A DNA stretch of 32,662 nucleotides, taken from assembly GCA_900543705.1 (NCBI GenBank), contig UQSL01000015.1:1-32662 (forward strand), given 5' to 3'. Position numbers and translations under genes: made by a program. The stretch is from an uncultured Oscillospiraceae bacterium (GTDB lineage: Bacteria > Bacillota > Clostridia > Oscillospirales > Ruminococcaceae). The notes below the pieces were generated by a model. The model was given only the letters and a program-made list of their open reading frames with translations, made no database searches and was not told where the DNA came from. This document shows positions 16,628 through 24,499 of this stretch, piece after piece; within the stretch, counting starts at the first letter, position 1, and each line of letters opens with the position of its first letter.

Positions 16628-17301
16628 TCTATCCTCCATTCCGGATCATCTGCAACGACCGTACCGTGTTCTATCGTAATAACCCTGCGGTTAAAACGAT
16701 AGACCAAGTCGTGCTCGTGGGTGACCATAACCACCGTTGTGCCCATTTTGTTGATTTCATTGAGCAAATCAACAATTTCATAGGACAGTTCCGGGTCGAT
16801 GTTTCCCGTCGGCTCGTCCAGGATGATTAAGGAGGGATTGTTCACAAGCGCCCGTGCCAGAGCAACACGCTGCTGCTCGCCTCCGGAAAGCTCGTTTGGC
16901 ATAATCTTTGCCTTATTCTGCAGGCCCACCAGTCCAAGAATATAGGGAATTCTGCGGCGCATCTCCCGGTAGGAGACGTCGGTAACACGCTGAGCAAAGG
17001 CAACATTGTCATACACATTCATACTAGGAATTAAACGGAAATCCTGAAAGACGATTCCCATGGAACGGCGAAGATAGGGCTTTTGGCGCTTTTTGATTTT
17101 GGAGACCTTAAACCCGTTTATCTCAACTTCCCCGGTTGTCGGAGTTTCTTCGGCCATCATTAGCTTGAGCAGCGTAGATTTTCCCGCGCCGCTCGAGCCG
17201 ACAATAAACACGAATTCCCCTTTGTCAATTTTCAGATTGATGTCTTTGAGAGCTTTTGTGCCGTTCGAATAGATTTTTGAAACATTGGTAAATTCTATCA
17301 C
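16624..17301 (-). CDS. ftsE: cell division ATP-binding protein FtsE
   Basis: 225 residues, normal length. Walker A GSSGAGKSTLLKL, Q-loop VFQDFRLI, signature LSGGEQQRVALARAL, Walker B LIILDEPTGNID and the H-loop MVTHEHDLV are intact. It energises FtsX at the membrane. It follows the PucR-like regulator gene by 28 bases and overlaps ftsX by four, so the three are probably one transcript. Confidence 0.97.
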   Translation of the reverse strand: MIEFTNVSKIYSNGTKALKDINLKIDKGEFVFIVGSSGAGKSTLLKLMMAEETPTTGEVEINGFKVSKIKKRQKPYLRRSMGIVFQDFRLIPSMNVYDNVAFAQRVTDVSYREMRRRIPYILGLVGLQNKAKIMPNELSGGEQQRVALARALVNNPSLIILDEPTGNIDPELSYEIVDLLNEINKMGTTVVMVTHEHDLVYRFNRRVITIEHGTVVADDPEWRIE

Positions 17302-17329
17302 TGCTCTCTCCTCCGCCAGAAATATGGCA

Positions 17330-18415
17330 TTAATACTTCACCGGGTTTGCAGTCAAATACTTTTTGACCATCAGGGCCACTTTAAAGACAATCGCGTGGT
17401 CGAATTCCCGCAGATCGAGTCCGGTAATTTTTTTAATTTTCTCCAGTCTGTACACCAGGGTATTTCTGTGTACGAATAATTTTCTGGAGGTCTCCGAGAC
17501 GTTCAAATTGTTTTCAAAGAATTTTTGAATCGTAAAAAGGGTTTCATGATCAAGAGATTCAATCGATCCTTTTTTGAAGACTTCCTTGAGGAACATCTCG
17601 CACAGCGTAGTCGGCAGCTGGTAAATCAGCCTTGCAATACCGAGATTGTCATAGCTGATAATGGATTTTTCGGTATCAAATACCTTACCGACTTCCAAAG
17701 CAACCTGAGCCTCTTTAAAAGAACGTGCCAGTTCTTTGATACCGACGACAGAGGTTCCAATACCGACAACCGCATGGGTATAAAACTCGCTGGAAAGCGT
17801 ATCCACAATGGAACGGGAGAGCTTTTCCAAATCCTTGCTGTCAATACCGGCTTTGATTTCTTTAACCAGGACGATGTCCGTTTCACTGATATTGAAAATG
17901 AAATCCTTCTGCTTGTCCGGGAATAGGTTCTGGATGACATCATATGCGGAAATATCATTGGAAGAAATGATGCGGATGAGCAATACCACACGGGTAACAT
18001 CCGTATTAAAATGCAATTCGCGGGCTTTTACATAGATGTCGCCTGGCAGGATGTTGTCCAGGATAACGTTCTTGATAAAGTTATTGCGGTCATATTTTTC
18101 ATCATAATACTGTTTGATGCTCGTCAGGGATACCGCAAGTATTGCCGCATATTTTGCTGCAGCTTCGTCACTGCCTTCTACAAATACAGCATACTCCGGT
18201 TTCAAGCGCGAGCCAAACGGTTTGTAGGTATATCCGTCACGGACAAAGGTGTCATGCGTATCGGATAACTCAAACGATACAAACTCGTTGACCTCACCAA
18301 TTTTGCTCAGCTCACTACAGGAAATGATGGTAGCCGTATCGTCGACTACTCCAATCACTCTGTCAATCGCGTCGCGCATCTGGTGAACCACGCCCTGAAA
18401 AAGTCTGTTAGACAT
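17330..18415 (-). CDS. PucR/CdaR-family transcriptional regulator
   Basis: 361 residues. The C-terminus (about 300-350) is the PucR-type helix-turn-helix: FFENNLNVSETSRKLFVHRN followed by TLVYRLEKIKKITGLDLR. The middle (about 115-270) resembles the GGDEF-like fold found in CdaR/PucR regulators; the N-terminal ~100 residues would be a sensing domain of unknown ligand. The start has AGAGGGGAAA upstream. It is the first gene of the run into ftsEX, an unusual partner for a family best known from purine or sugar-diacid use. It may regulate its own operon or a distant target. Confidence 0.88.
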   Translation of the reverse strand: MSNRLFQGVVHQMRDAIDRVIGVVDDTATIISCSELSKIGEVNEFVSFELSDTHDTFVRDGYTYKPFGSRLKPEYAVFVEGSDEAAAKYAAILAVSLTSIKQYYDEKYDRNNFIKNVILDNILPGDIYVKARELHFNTDVTRVVLLIRIISSNDISAYDVIQNLFPDKQKDFIFNISETDIVLVKEIKAGIDSKDLEKLSRSIVDTLSSEFYTHAVVGIGTSVVGIKELARSFKEAQVALEVGKVFDTEKSIISYDNLGIARLIYQLPTTLCEMFLKEVFKKGSIESLDHETLFTIQKFFENNLNVSETSRKLFVHRNTLVYRLEKIKKITGLDLREFDHAIVFKVALMVKKYLTANPVKY

Positions 18416-18446
18416 AACTGATTTCCCCTCTTTATTTTTTGGTTTG

Positions 18447-18588
18447 GTTTTTCAACGGCAATTTGTTGGAAAAACCGGAATTGAACTTGGCTCTGCCGCC
18501 ATCATACAGACAAAGCGATTGCCAAAAACAAAGAGCCATCGCTTTTTGCTATACTCACTTATTTTATATTTTACATAACTTTCGTCAA
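18447..18588 (-). promoter_or_regulatory. promoter and structured leader of the pucR-ftsEX run
   Basis: Minus-strand TTGACG (18588-18583), 16-base spacer, TAAAAT (18566-18561). The leader of about 140 bases holds two hairpins: AAAGCGAT/ATCGCTTT near 18503-18546 and GGTTTTTCCAAC/GTTGAAAAACC (18477-18466 with 18457-18447, one bulge) just ahead of the ribosome binding site. No known riboswitch is recognised. From 18589 to 18878 I see no gene; it must hold the promoter of the divergent dehydrogenase, for which no clear -35/-10 pair stands out. Confidence 0.6.
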
Positions 18589-18878
18589 TATTGCAACAGA
18601 ATCTTCTCAAAAAGGTGGTTTTTGTTGTAATTCTTCTTGCCATTTATGGCAAATTTGTATAAATCCAATTGATTTCCCAAAATCAACTGAGGAAAGCCAC
18701 ACGTATTATTATACAACTTGTCGAATCTTAAAATGTTACCAAACCATGACGGGTACCCGACAAGTAAGTGATAATCCATTTTTCTTAGGCTTTTTGCTAA
18801 TTCTCTCTTTTTTGATTGTTTTTTAACAAACCACGTGCTATTATATGATGGTAACATAATTATATATAGGAGGCTTTC

Positions 18879-19940
18879 ATGATGAAAGGCTATGGTATGT
18901 TTGATGTCAACCAGCCTGGATGGCTGGAAAAGGACAAACCGATTGCGGGCCCACTCGACGCAGTACTCCGTCCCATTGCAATTGCTCCGTGTTCCAGCGA
19001 CACCCATGTCATGCACGGCGGTTCCGGCAGGATCCAAAACCGGATTCTGGGTCATGAATGTGTGGCAGAGGTTGTGGAAGTGGGAGAACTTGTGAAGAAC
19101 TTTCATCCCGGCAATCAGGTAGTCGTCCCCTGCTGTACCCCAAACTGGACGGAAAAGGCACTGCAAAAACGCGGCAGCAACAACGCCCATGATTCCGGCA
19201 TGATGAAAAGCTTTAAGCTGGTTAGCAGCGTAGACGGCGTGTTTGCGGAATTTTTCCTGATTAACCAAGCAGATTCCAACCTTGTCATGCTTCCGGAAAA
19301 CGTCTCCGTTGACGCGGCGCTGATGACCGTGGATATGATGTCCACCGGGTTCTACGGTGTAGAGATGGCAAACGTCCAGTTTGGCGACACCGTTGTTGTG
19401 TTCGGTATCGGCCCGGTTGGGCTAATGGCTGTGGCTGGTGCCGCGCTTAGAGGCGCCGGAAGAATCATCGCCATCGGGACCCGTCCGAACTGTGTAGCCC
19501 TGGCAAAAGAATATGGCGCAACGGATATTGTGAGCTACAAGGCAGGCGCTATGGTCGAACAAATTCTGAAAATGGAAGGCCAGGTGGACTGCGTGATCAT
19601 TGCCGGCGGCAATGCACAGAGTATGAACCAGGCGCTCTCCATTACCAAGCCAAATGGAACCATTGCCAATGTCAATTTCTACGATGCTACGGAAAAATTT
19701 GAGATTCCCACTTATCTCTGGGGACTTGGCATGTCGGATATTACCATCCGCGGCGGTTTTTGTCCGGGCGGCGCTTACCGCATCGAAAAAATGTTACGTC
19801 TGATTTCCTCCGGCCGTATCCATCCGGAAAAACTGCTCAACTACTCCTTCGAGGGATTTGAAAAAATCGAGGACGCCTTTAAGCTGATGGATGAAAAACC
19901 CAAGGACTTGATTAAGCCGGTTGTCCACATTACATGGTAA
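18879..19940 (+). CDS. zinc-dependent alcohol dehydrogenase, NADP isopropanol-dehydrogenase type
   Basis: 353 residues, medium-chain dehydrogenase. It resembles the secondary alcohol dehydrogenases of Clostridium beijerinckii and Thermoanaerobacter: catalytic zinc ligands Cys38 (APCSSD), His59 (ILGHE) and Asp152 (TVDMMSTGF), nucleotide-binding GIGPVGLMAVAG and the NADP-type loop IGTRPN. The family interconverts secondary alcohols and ketones or acetaldehyde. AGGAGG precedes two consecutive ATGs; the first is used. The structural-zinc lobe is absent, as in that subfamily. Solitary gene with its own terminator. Confidence 0.92.
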   Translation: MMKGYGMFDVNQPGWLEKDKPIAGPLDAVLRPIAIAPCSSDTHVMHGGSGRIQNRILGHECVAEVVEVGELVKNFHPGNQVVVPCCTPNWTEKALQKRGSNNAHDSGMMKSFKLVSSVDGVFAEFFLINQADSNLVMLPENVSVDAALMTVDMMSTGFYGVEMANVQFGDTVVVFGIGPVGLMAVAGAALRGAGRIIAIGTRPNCVALAKEYGATDIVSYKAGAMVEQILKMEGQVDCVIIAGGNAQSMNQALSITKPNGTIANVNFYDATEKFEIPTYLWGLGMSDITIRGGFCPGGAYRIEKMLRLISSGRIHPEKLLNYSFEGFEKIEDAFKLMDEKPKDLIKPVVHITW

Positions 19941-19985
19941 GCAGTTTCTTTCTGCTTATTATAATAGAAACAAAGCAGTCAATGA

Positions 19986-20033
19986 AAAGGGAAAGCGGGA
20001 TGTGTCCAATTGGACACATCCCGCTTTCCCTTT
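19986..20033 (+). terminator. very long perfect palindrome, terminator of the dehydrogenase gene
   Basis: A 48-base perfect palindrome (24-base arms centred between 20009 and 20010) followed by CTTTT. It lies 45 bases after the stop. The arm length is well above a normal terminator stem; it would act in both directions. Confidence 0.85.
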
Positions 20034-20080
20034 CTTTTAGCCACAAAAGGAATGTCCACTTTTCCCCGATTGAGATACAG

Positions 20081-20114
20081 AAAAACCCAGGACACCGACG
20101 GCATCCTGGGTTTT
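20081..20114 (-). terminator. terminator after the MsmX-type ATPase gene
   Basis: Eleven-base-pair stem (AAAACCCAGGA/TCCTGGGTTTT) with an 11-base loop and a short T-run on the minus strand, 22 bases after the stop. Confidence 0.85.
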
Positions 20115-20135
20115 GTTTACTTAGAATAAGTACAA

Positions 20136-21248
20136 TTAGTTGCAGATAATAGTCTCGGTCTCTTTGTCGAAGAGATGGACTTTGTTTGCTTCGATAACCA
20201 TCTTGATCTGGTCGCCAGCGCGAGCAACAGAACGTGGAGAAACTCTAGCAATAAAGTTTGCACCCTGGCAGTTGACATAGAGGTAAGTCTCAGCACCCAT
20301 GAGCTCGGTGACATCGACGGTAACATCAATAAAGCCGGTAGAAGAAGCGGAGAGGTACATCTCCTCATCATGGATAGCTTCCGGACGGACGCCCATGACG
20401 ACTTCCTTGCCGATGTAATCTCTGATATTACTGTTTTTCACCTTGGCTTCCGGGATCTCAACTTCGTAGTCGCCAAAGACAGCGCAAATCTTGCCGTTCT
20501 TCTCCTGAATGGTAACATCGACAAAGTTCATTTGCGGAGATCCAATGAATCCAGCGACGAACATGTTGCAAGGATTCTCATACAGAGCCTGCGGGCTGTC
20601 GATCTGCTGTACGAAACCGTCTTTCATAACGACAATTCTGTCAGCCATGGTCATAGCCTCGGTCTGGTCATGGGTAACGTAGATAAAGGTGGTTCCGAGA
20701 CGGAGGTGAATCTTGGAAATCTCGGTTCTCATCTGAGCACGAAGTTTCGCATCCAAGTTGGACAGCGGCTCGTCGAAGAGGAAGACCTGCGGGTCACGGA
20801 CGATGGCACGGCCAACAGCGACACGCTGTCTCTGACCACCGGAGAGTGCCTTCGGCTTCCGGTCGAGAAGGTGGGAGATGTCGAGGATTCTTGCAGCCTC
20901 TTCAACTCTTGCTTTGATTTCATCTTTCGGAACTTTACGAATCTTCAGGCCGAATGCCATGTTATCGTAAACAGTCATGTGCGGATACAGAGCATAGTTC
21001 TGGAAAACCATTGCGATATCTCTGTCTTTCGGTGCAACGTCGTTGACCATTCTGTCGCCGATCCAGATTTCACCTTCCGTGATTTCTTCGAGTCCTGCGA
21101 TCATACGAAGAGTGGTGGATTTACCACAACCGGACGGACCAACAAGAACGATGAATTCTTTGTCCTGGATTTCAAGAGTGAAATCAGAGACTGCGACGAC
21201 TCCGCCGTTGTACTTTTTATACACATTGCGAAGGGACAAACCTGCCAT
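20136..21248 (-). CDS. carbohydrate ABC transporter ATP-binding protein (MsmX/UgpC type)
   Basis: 370 residues. Walker A GPSGCGKSTTLRM, Q-loop VFQNYALYPHMTVYDN, signature LSGGQRQRVAVGRAI, Walker B FLFDEPLSNLDAKLRAQMR, H-loop VTHDQTEAMT, then the regulatory/TOBE-like C-terminal domain with FIGSPQMNFVDV. This is the CUT1-type ATPase that serves several sugar permeases. No permease or binding protein lies beside it, which fits a shared stand-alone ATPase. The start has AGGAGG upstream. Confidence 0.93.
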   Translation of the reverse strand: MAGLSLRNVYKKYNGGVVAVSDFTLEIQDKEFIVLVGPSGCGKSTTLRMIAGLEEITEGEIWIGDRMVNDVAPKDRDIAMVFQNYALYPHMTVYDNMAFGLKIRKVPKDEIKARVEEAARILDISHLLDRKPKALSGGQRQRVAVGRAIVRDPQVFLFDEPLSNLDAKLRAQMRTEISKIHLRLGTTFIYVTHDQTEAMTMADRIVVMKDGFVQQIDSPQALYENPCNMFVAGFIGSPQMNFVDVTIQEKNGKICAVFGDYEVEIPEAKVKNSNIRDYIGKEVVMGVRPEAIHDEEMYLSASSTGFIDVTVDVTELMGAETYLYVNCQGANFIARVSPRSVARAGDQIKMVIEANKVHLFDKETETIICN

Positions 21249-21276
21249 AATAATGGACCTCCTGATATCTTATTTA

Positions 21277-21335
21277 GAAGAAGTTTTCTTCTGAAGTACT
21301 ATTAATACTATAACAAAACGTTACTTTTAATACAA
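21277..21335 (-). promoter_or_regulatory. promoter and leader hairpin of the MsmX-type gene
   Basis: TTGTAT (21335-21330), 17-base spacer, TATAGT (21312-21307) on the minus strand. The leader has a small AGAAGAA/TTCTTCT hairpin (21277-21293) before the ribosome binding site. The spacer contains AAAACGTTAC, a partial match to catabolite-type operators, too weak to call. Confidence 0.65.
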
Positions 21336-21423
21336 TACACGAATTGCCAAACTTTATTTTTGGGGTTTAGATAAATTTACTAATGTAATTTTTGTGAATG
21401 AAAAAGAATTTCATTTTTCGGAC

Positions 21424-22143
21424 TTAATATGTCAAATTTTCTTTCAACTCTTTGTATAAAATTTCTCTGCAGGCTCCCGGAGCTAAATCCTCATCCAGCG
21501 TGAGCCCGCCTATCTTCACACGGTGCAGGGTTTGGACACGGCAGCCGCAGGCGGCGAACATCCGCTTAATTTGATGGTACAGCCCCTGATACAGGACAAC
21601 CCGTGTCAGAGTCAGCCCATCCCGTTCTCCCAGAACTTCAAGATCCGCGCCTTTGCAGCGAGAGCCGTCTGCAAGTACGATTCCCTGCTCAAATGCCCTG
21701 CAGGTATTTTCGTCCACCTTGCCGCTCACCTCAGCTAAATACGTTTTCGGCACATGGTTTTTCGGGGAGAGAATTTTGTGCGCAAGTTCCCCATCATCAG
21801 TCAGCAGCACAAAACCCGTAGTATCCTTATCCAGTCTTCCAGCAGGAAACAATCCTTCCCTGCGCAGATGTTCCGGCACCAAATCCACCACGGTCGGGGT
21901 ATGTTTGTCCCGGCTGGCGCTGACAACCCCCTGCGGTTTGTTCATCATCAGGTAAATATATCTGCGAAATTGCAGGGGCTTTCCCGACACGATAATTTCA
22001 GAAACCTCCGGGTCGGCTTTTTGCTCTGGGCTGCGCACCGGGATCCCGTCAATAACGATCTGTCCCGTATAACAGAGCTCTCTTGCCTGTTTTCTGGTAC
22101 AAATGTCCTGCGAAGACAAGATTTTGTCGATTCTCTGGAGCAT
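21424..22143 (-). CDS. 16S rRNA pseudouridine synthase, RsuA family
   Basis: 239 residues. An S4 RNA-binding domain (about 1-60, MLQRIDKILSSQDICTRKQA) is followed by the pseudouridine synthase fold with catalytic aspartate in PAGRLDKDTTGFVLLTDDG and the family ends YHQIKRMFAACG and LHRVKIGGL. RsuA enzymes modify small-subunit rRNA (U516 in E. coli). The ATG at 22143 has AGGAGG nine bases upstream; an in-frame ATG at 22206 falls inside an inverted repeat and is rejected. Single gene with its own promoter. Confidence 0.92.
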   Translation of the reverse strand: MLQRIDKILSSQDICTRKQARELCYTGQIVIDGIPVRSPEQKADPEVSEIIVSGKPLQFRRYIYLMMNKPQGVVSASRDKHTPTVVDLVPEHLRREGLFPAGRLDKDTTGFVLLTDDGELAHKILSPKNHVPKTYLAEVSGKVDENTCRAFEQGIVLADGSRCKGADLEVLGERDGLTLTRVVLYQGLYHQIKRMFAACGCRVQTLHRVKIGGLTLDEDLAPGACREILYKELKENLTY

Positions 22144-22171
22144 TTTGCCGTTCCTCCTCCGCCACACAAAC

Positions 22172-22232
22172 AAATATGGTATCATGACCGCGCTTTGCTT
22201 TTCCATGATACCATATTTTCTCGCCTGTGCAA
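22172..22232 (-). promoter_or_regulatory. rsuA-type gene promoter with overlapping inverted repeat
   Basis: TTGCAC (22232-22227), 16-base spacer, TATCAT (22210-22205) on the minus strand. The -10 lies within one arm of a perfect 15-base inverted repeat (22172-22186 and 22204-22218, 17-base gap). Transcription should start inside the gap, so the RNA would carry only one arm; a DNA operator is therefore more likely than an RNA hairpin. Confidence 0.55.
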
Positions 22233-22247
22233 ACCGGAGATTTAACC

Positions 22248-22754
22248 TTATGCCTTCTGTGTGGTTTTCAGACGTTCGGAATCCGGCGCAAACCCGTGCA
22301 TAAATCCATCCAAGCGCACGGTGCAGACATCGCCCCCGATGATGGTGTCCTCGTAGACAAGCAGATTCGCCACAACCTGAGGCTCCTCTGGATAATTTGT
22401 GATTTCATAGGTCCAGCGTTTGACGCGCTTGCCCTTGTATTTGGAAAGGTCCATTCCCTGGCGCCGCTGCATTTCATTATACTCCTCATAAACTCCGTCA
22501 AATTCCTCTGGAATGGTAAGCTCCATCACTTCAGCGGGCTTTGGTTCCACTTCCCAACCGAACGACTGCAAAAACTGGATTCTCTCCTCATCTGTTTTGG
22601 CACTGCAGGAAATCTGCGGTTCGGATACAGTCGCGGCTCCCGCTTCCCCTCTGCCCAAAAATAAAATCAGGCAGGCCAAAACCCCCACTGCCAATATCGA
22701 CAGGACAGCGGTTATCGCGGTCTTTCGCCTGAGACGAAAGGACATGGTGAACAT
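22248..22754 (-). CDS. DUF4830 membrane-anchored protein
   Basis: 168 residues. A basic start (MFTMSFRLRRKTAITAV) and one hydrophobic segment (about 13-34) anchor or export it. The outer domain carries the DUF4830 pattern: DEERIQFLQSFGWEVEPKP, LTIPEEFDGVYEEYN, QGMDLSKYKGKRVKRWTYEI and a C-terminal LDGFMHGF. No enzymatic motif is known for the family. AGAGGGGGAAA precedes the ATG. It is 104 bases upstream of the rsuA-type gene, whose promoter lies in its tail region, so the two may be only partly co-transcribed. Confidence 0.9.
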   Translation of the reverse strand: MFTMSFRLRRKTAITAVLSILAVGVLACLILFLGRGEAGAATVSEPQISCSAKTDEERIQFLQSFGWEVEPKPAEVMELTIPEEFDGVYEEYNEMQRRQGMDLSKYKGKRVKRWTYEITNYPEEPQVVANLLVYEDTIIGGDVCTVRLDGFMHGFAPDSERLKTTQKA

Positions 22755-22965
22755 AGTGTTTCCCCCTCTGCTGAAATTCCCTACTCGGATACCTTATATA
22801 TATGGGAAAACAAGAGGGCATAGACATGAAAAACTTGAAACGCGCATTTTTTCTGCCTTCTGTTTTGTAATGAGAGAAAATCAGACGACAGAGAAATCCT
22901 TTTTTAAATTAAAAGCCCCTTCTTCTTTCTATAACAGACAAGCACCAGATTCCTTCTACAATGAA

Positions 22966-23000
22966 GGAACCGAAATACTATATAATAGTATATCGGTTCC
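22966..23000. repeat. imperfect palindrome centred on a TATAAT
   Basis: GGAACCGA (22966-22973) pairs with TCGGTTCC (22993-23000) and the arms continue, after one mismatch, for six more pairs around TATAAT. The surrounding 22755-23261 has no gene I can support: only AT-rich sequence, short frames and a pyrimidine-rich stretch near 23200-23250. Confidence 0.5.
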
Positions 23001-23261
23001 ATAACTAGAGAGAAAGCTCGCTTGTACATGAGTATCTGGCAGGCTTTTCTTTATAAATCTGTACACTGCTGGAAGCCGGTTGGCACTTTTGGAAGGCTGA
23101 TACTGAGTCCAATAAATTGGGGCCATATCCCACTCAGCGGATAGTATTCAAAATCATACAATGGTAAGATAGATCTCCGCCGAAAAAGGAAGATGTGGAC
23201 AAAACGCACCTTCTATTCCTTTCTCCCCCCTGCCTTCCCTCTGTCATTTCACTCTTTCCTA

Positions 23262-23270
23262 TGATATAAT
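23262..23270 (+). promoter_or_regulatory. extended -10 promoter of the thiT leader RNA
   Basis: TGATATAAT, an extended -10 with no good -35, preceded by a pyrimidine-rich stretch. Predicted start is near 23277, about 430 bases before thiT. Confidence 0.6.
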
Positions 23271-23276
23271 AGCCGT

Positions 23277-23600
23277 AAGGCTATTCATTTTATATTTTGG
23301 TCGTGTAAGTCCGACAACAATCGAGGTGAATATCATCTGCCCGAGGCGGTATAGTCATGTTGACTACACTGTGGAAACAATACAATCAGCCATCGCCCAT
23401 CATCACAGAAGGAGAGCATTCAACGGCGTGAGCGATACCAAAGCTTCCTTTGTCATATCTCTCATTACAATGTGAGCCGTACATGCGCTCTCCACCTTTG
23501 TCTGCGTCAAGCTTTTGGGCTTGGGCTGACCGCAGTTTGGATGTGCATGGTAGCGGATGTCATCGTCCGCTGTATATCTCATGACTCACCGCTTTTTGAG
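23277..23600 (+). ncRNA. structured leader or stand-alone RNA upstream of thiT, class not recognised
   Basis: No credible coding frame, but many complementary segments: TAGTCA 23352-23357 with 23361-23366; GGAGAGC 23411-23417 with 23487-23493, enclosing GATA/TATC (23434-23437, 23456-23459) and CAAAG/CTTTG (23439-23443, 23448-23452); CTGCG 23502-23506 with 23531-23535 enclosing CAAGC/GCTTG (23508-23512, 23519-23523); AGCGGA 23552-23557 with 23566-23571. TPP-riboswitch core strings (CTGAGA, GAACCTGAT) are absent, and I do not match it to T-box, cobalamin, glycine or c-di-GMP classes. It may be a known orphan RNA family (raiA, Clostridiales-1 or 6S are worth testing) or new. Confidence 0.55.
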
Positions 23601-23710
23601 TGGAACGTGGAAGCGCGGGCGGTTTGAGGGTAATATTGCCTCAGGAAAAGTAAACTCCCATTCTTTAAGGAATGATAGAGAAAATGATAGCAAAAGAAAG
23701 GGGAAAACCA

Positions 23711-24271
23711 ATGAAAATTTTCAAAACCAGAATCCTGGTTGAGTGCGGGCTGATGGTCGCTCTCGCCATGGTTCTCAGCTTTATCCCCATTTTTGAAATG
23801 CCGATGGGCGGCTCCGTCACCCTGTGCAGTATGGCTCCGATTGTGCTGATCTCCTTTTGGCATGGATGGAAATGGGGAATCCTTGCCGGAGGGGTAAACG
23901 GCGTGATCCAGCTGCTGAGGGGAATAAAAAATGTAATGATCTGCAAAACCATCTGGGCTATGATCGGCTGTATTCTGCTTGACTACCTGATCGCCTTCAC
24001 CGCAATGGGACTCAGCTGTGTCTTTGCTCGTGGATTCAAGCACCGCCTGGTCGGAGTTGGCGTGGGAACCGCCGTATCGGGGCTTATCCGCTATGCGTGC
24101 AGTTTTCTCTCCGGTATCCTCATCTGGGGAGAATATGCACCGGAGGATATGCCGGTCTGGCTCTACTCGCTGACCTACAACGGTAGCTATATGATTCCGG
24201 AAATTATCCTGACTGTGCTTGTGGTAGTGCTCATCATCAAAAAATTCCCGCGCCGGGATTTCGTGGAATAA
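23711..24271 (+). CDS. thiT: ECF-type thiamine transporter S component
   Basis: 186 residues, the usual ThiT length, with about six membrane helices. Signatures are FIPIFEMPMGGSVTLCSMAP, GWKWGILAGGVNGVIQLL, the tryptophan-bearing LIWGEYAPEDMPVW and YNGSYMIPE, which line the thiamine site in ThiT. It would work with a shared ECF ATPase/EcfT module encoded elsewhere. The start was chosen at ATG 23711 behind AAAGGGG; in-frame ATGs at 23672 and 23684 have no site. The upstream RNA is a likely regulator, but without a TPP box. Confidence 0.9.
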   Translation: MKIFKTRILVECGLMVALAMVLSFIPIFEMPMGGSVTLCSMAPIVLISFWHGWKWGILAGGVNGVIQLLRGIKNVMICKTIWAMIGCILLDYLIAFTAMGLSCVFARGFKHRLVGVGVGTAVSGLIRYACSFLSGILIWGEYAPEDMPVWLYSLTYNGSYMIPEIILTVLVVVLIIKKFPRRDFVE

Positions 24272-24352
24272 GCCTCCGGGATAGTATCCTCGCCAAAGCC
24301 TTTCGTTGAGATTCCATAAAACAATTACTGAACTTGCTGTCCACCGCTTCCC

Positions 24353-24380
24353 TTTATAAAGGGAAACGGTGATCATTTTC
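24353..24380 (+). terminator. hairpin after thiT
   Basis: Near-perfect palindrome: ACCG, one mismatch, then TTCCCTTTATAAAGGGAA, then CGGT. A stretch GATCATTTTC rather than a clean T-run follows, so termination would be moderate. Confidence 0.5.
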
Positions 24381-24471
24381 AATTAGTTTTTATTGGTAGT
24401 CTGCTGTTTATTGTACCTGTTTTCGTAAGAACCGTCCAGGAACGCACCCCTCTCGCTTTCCCGACATATAC

Positions 24472-24477
24472 TATAAT
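24472..24477 (+). promoter_or_regulatory. -10 element of the cation-efflux transcript
   Basis: TATAAT directly before the riboswitch-like leader. No clear -35 is seen 17 bases upstream, so an activator or alternative start is possible. Confidence 0.5.
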
Positions 24478-24499
24478 GATCAGCTTATCCGGTATGATG

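Noticed and set aside
18585..19268. 227-codon open frame antisense to the dehydrogenase
   Set aside because: Mostly mirrors the dehydrogenase coding sequence and has no ribosome binding site or recognisable protein pattern.
20175..21305. 376-codon open frame opposite the MsmX-type gene
   Set aside because: Antisense shadow; the opposite strand has all ABC ATPase motifs, a promoter and a terminator.
21313..21329. cre-type catabolite operator in the MsmX promoter spacer
   Set aside because: Only a partial match around AACGTT, with the outer consensus bases missing.
23277..23710. TPP riboswitch before thiT
   Set aside because: Expected from the gene, but the CTGAGA and GAACCTGAT core strings are absent.
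23579..24382. 267-codon minus-strand frame over thiT
   Set aside because: Antisense to a clear ThiT protein; composition is His/Asp-rich and shadow-like.
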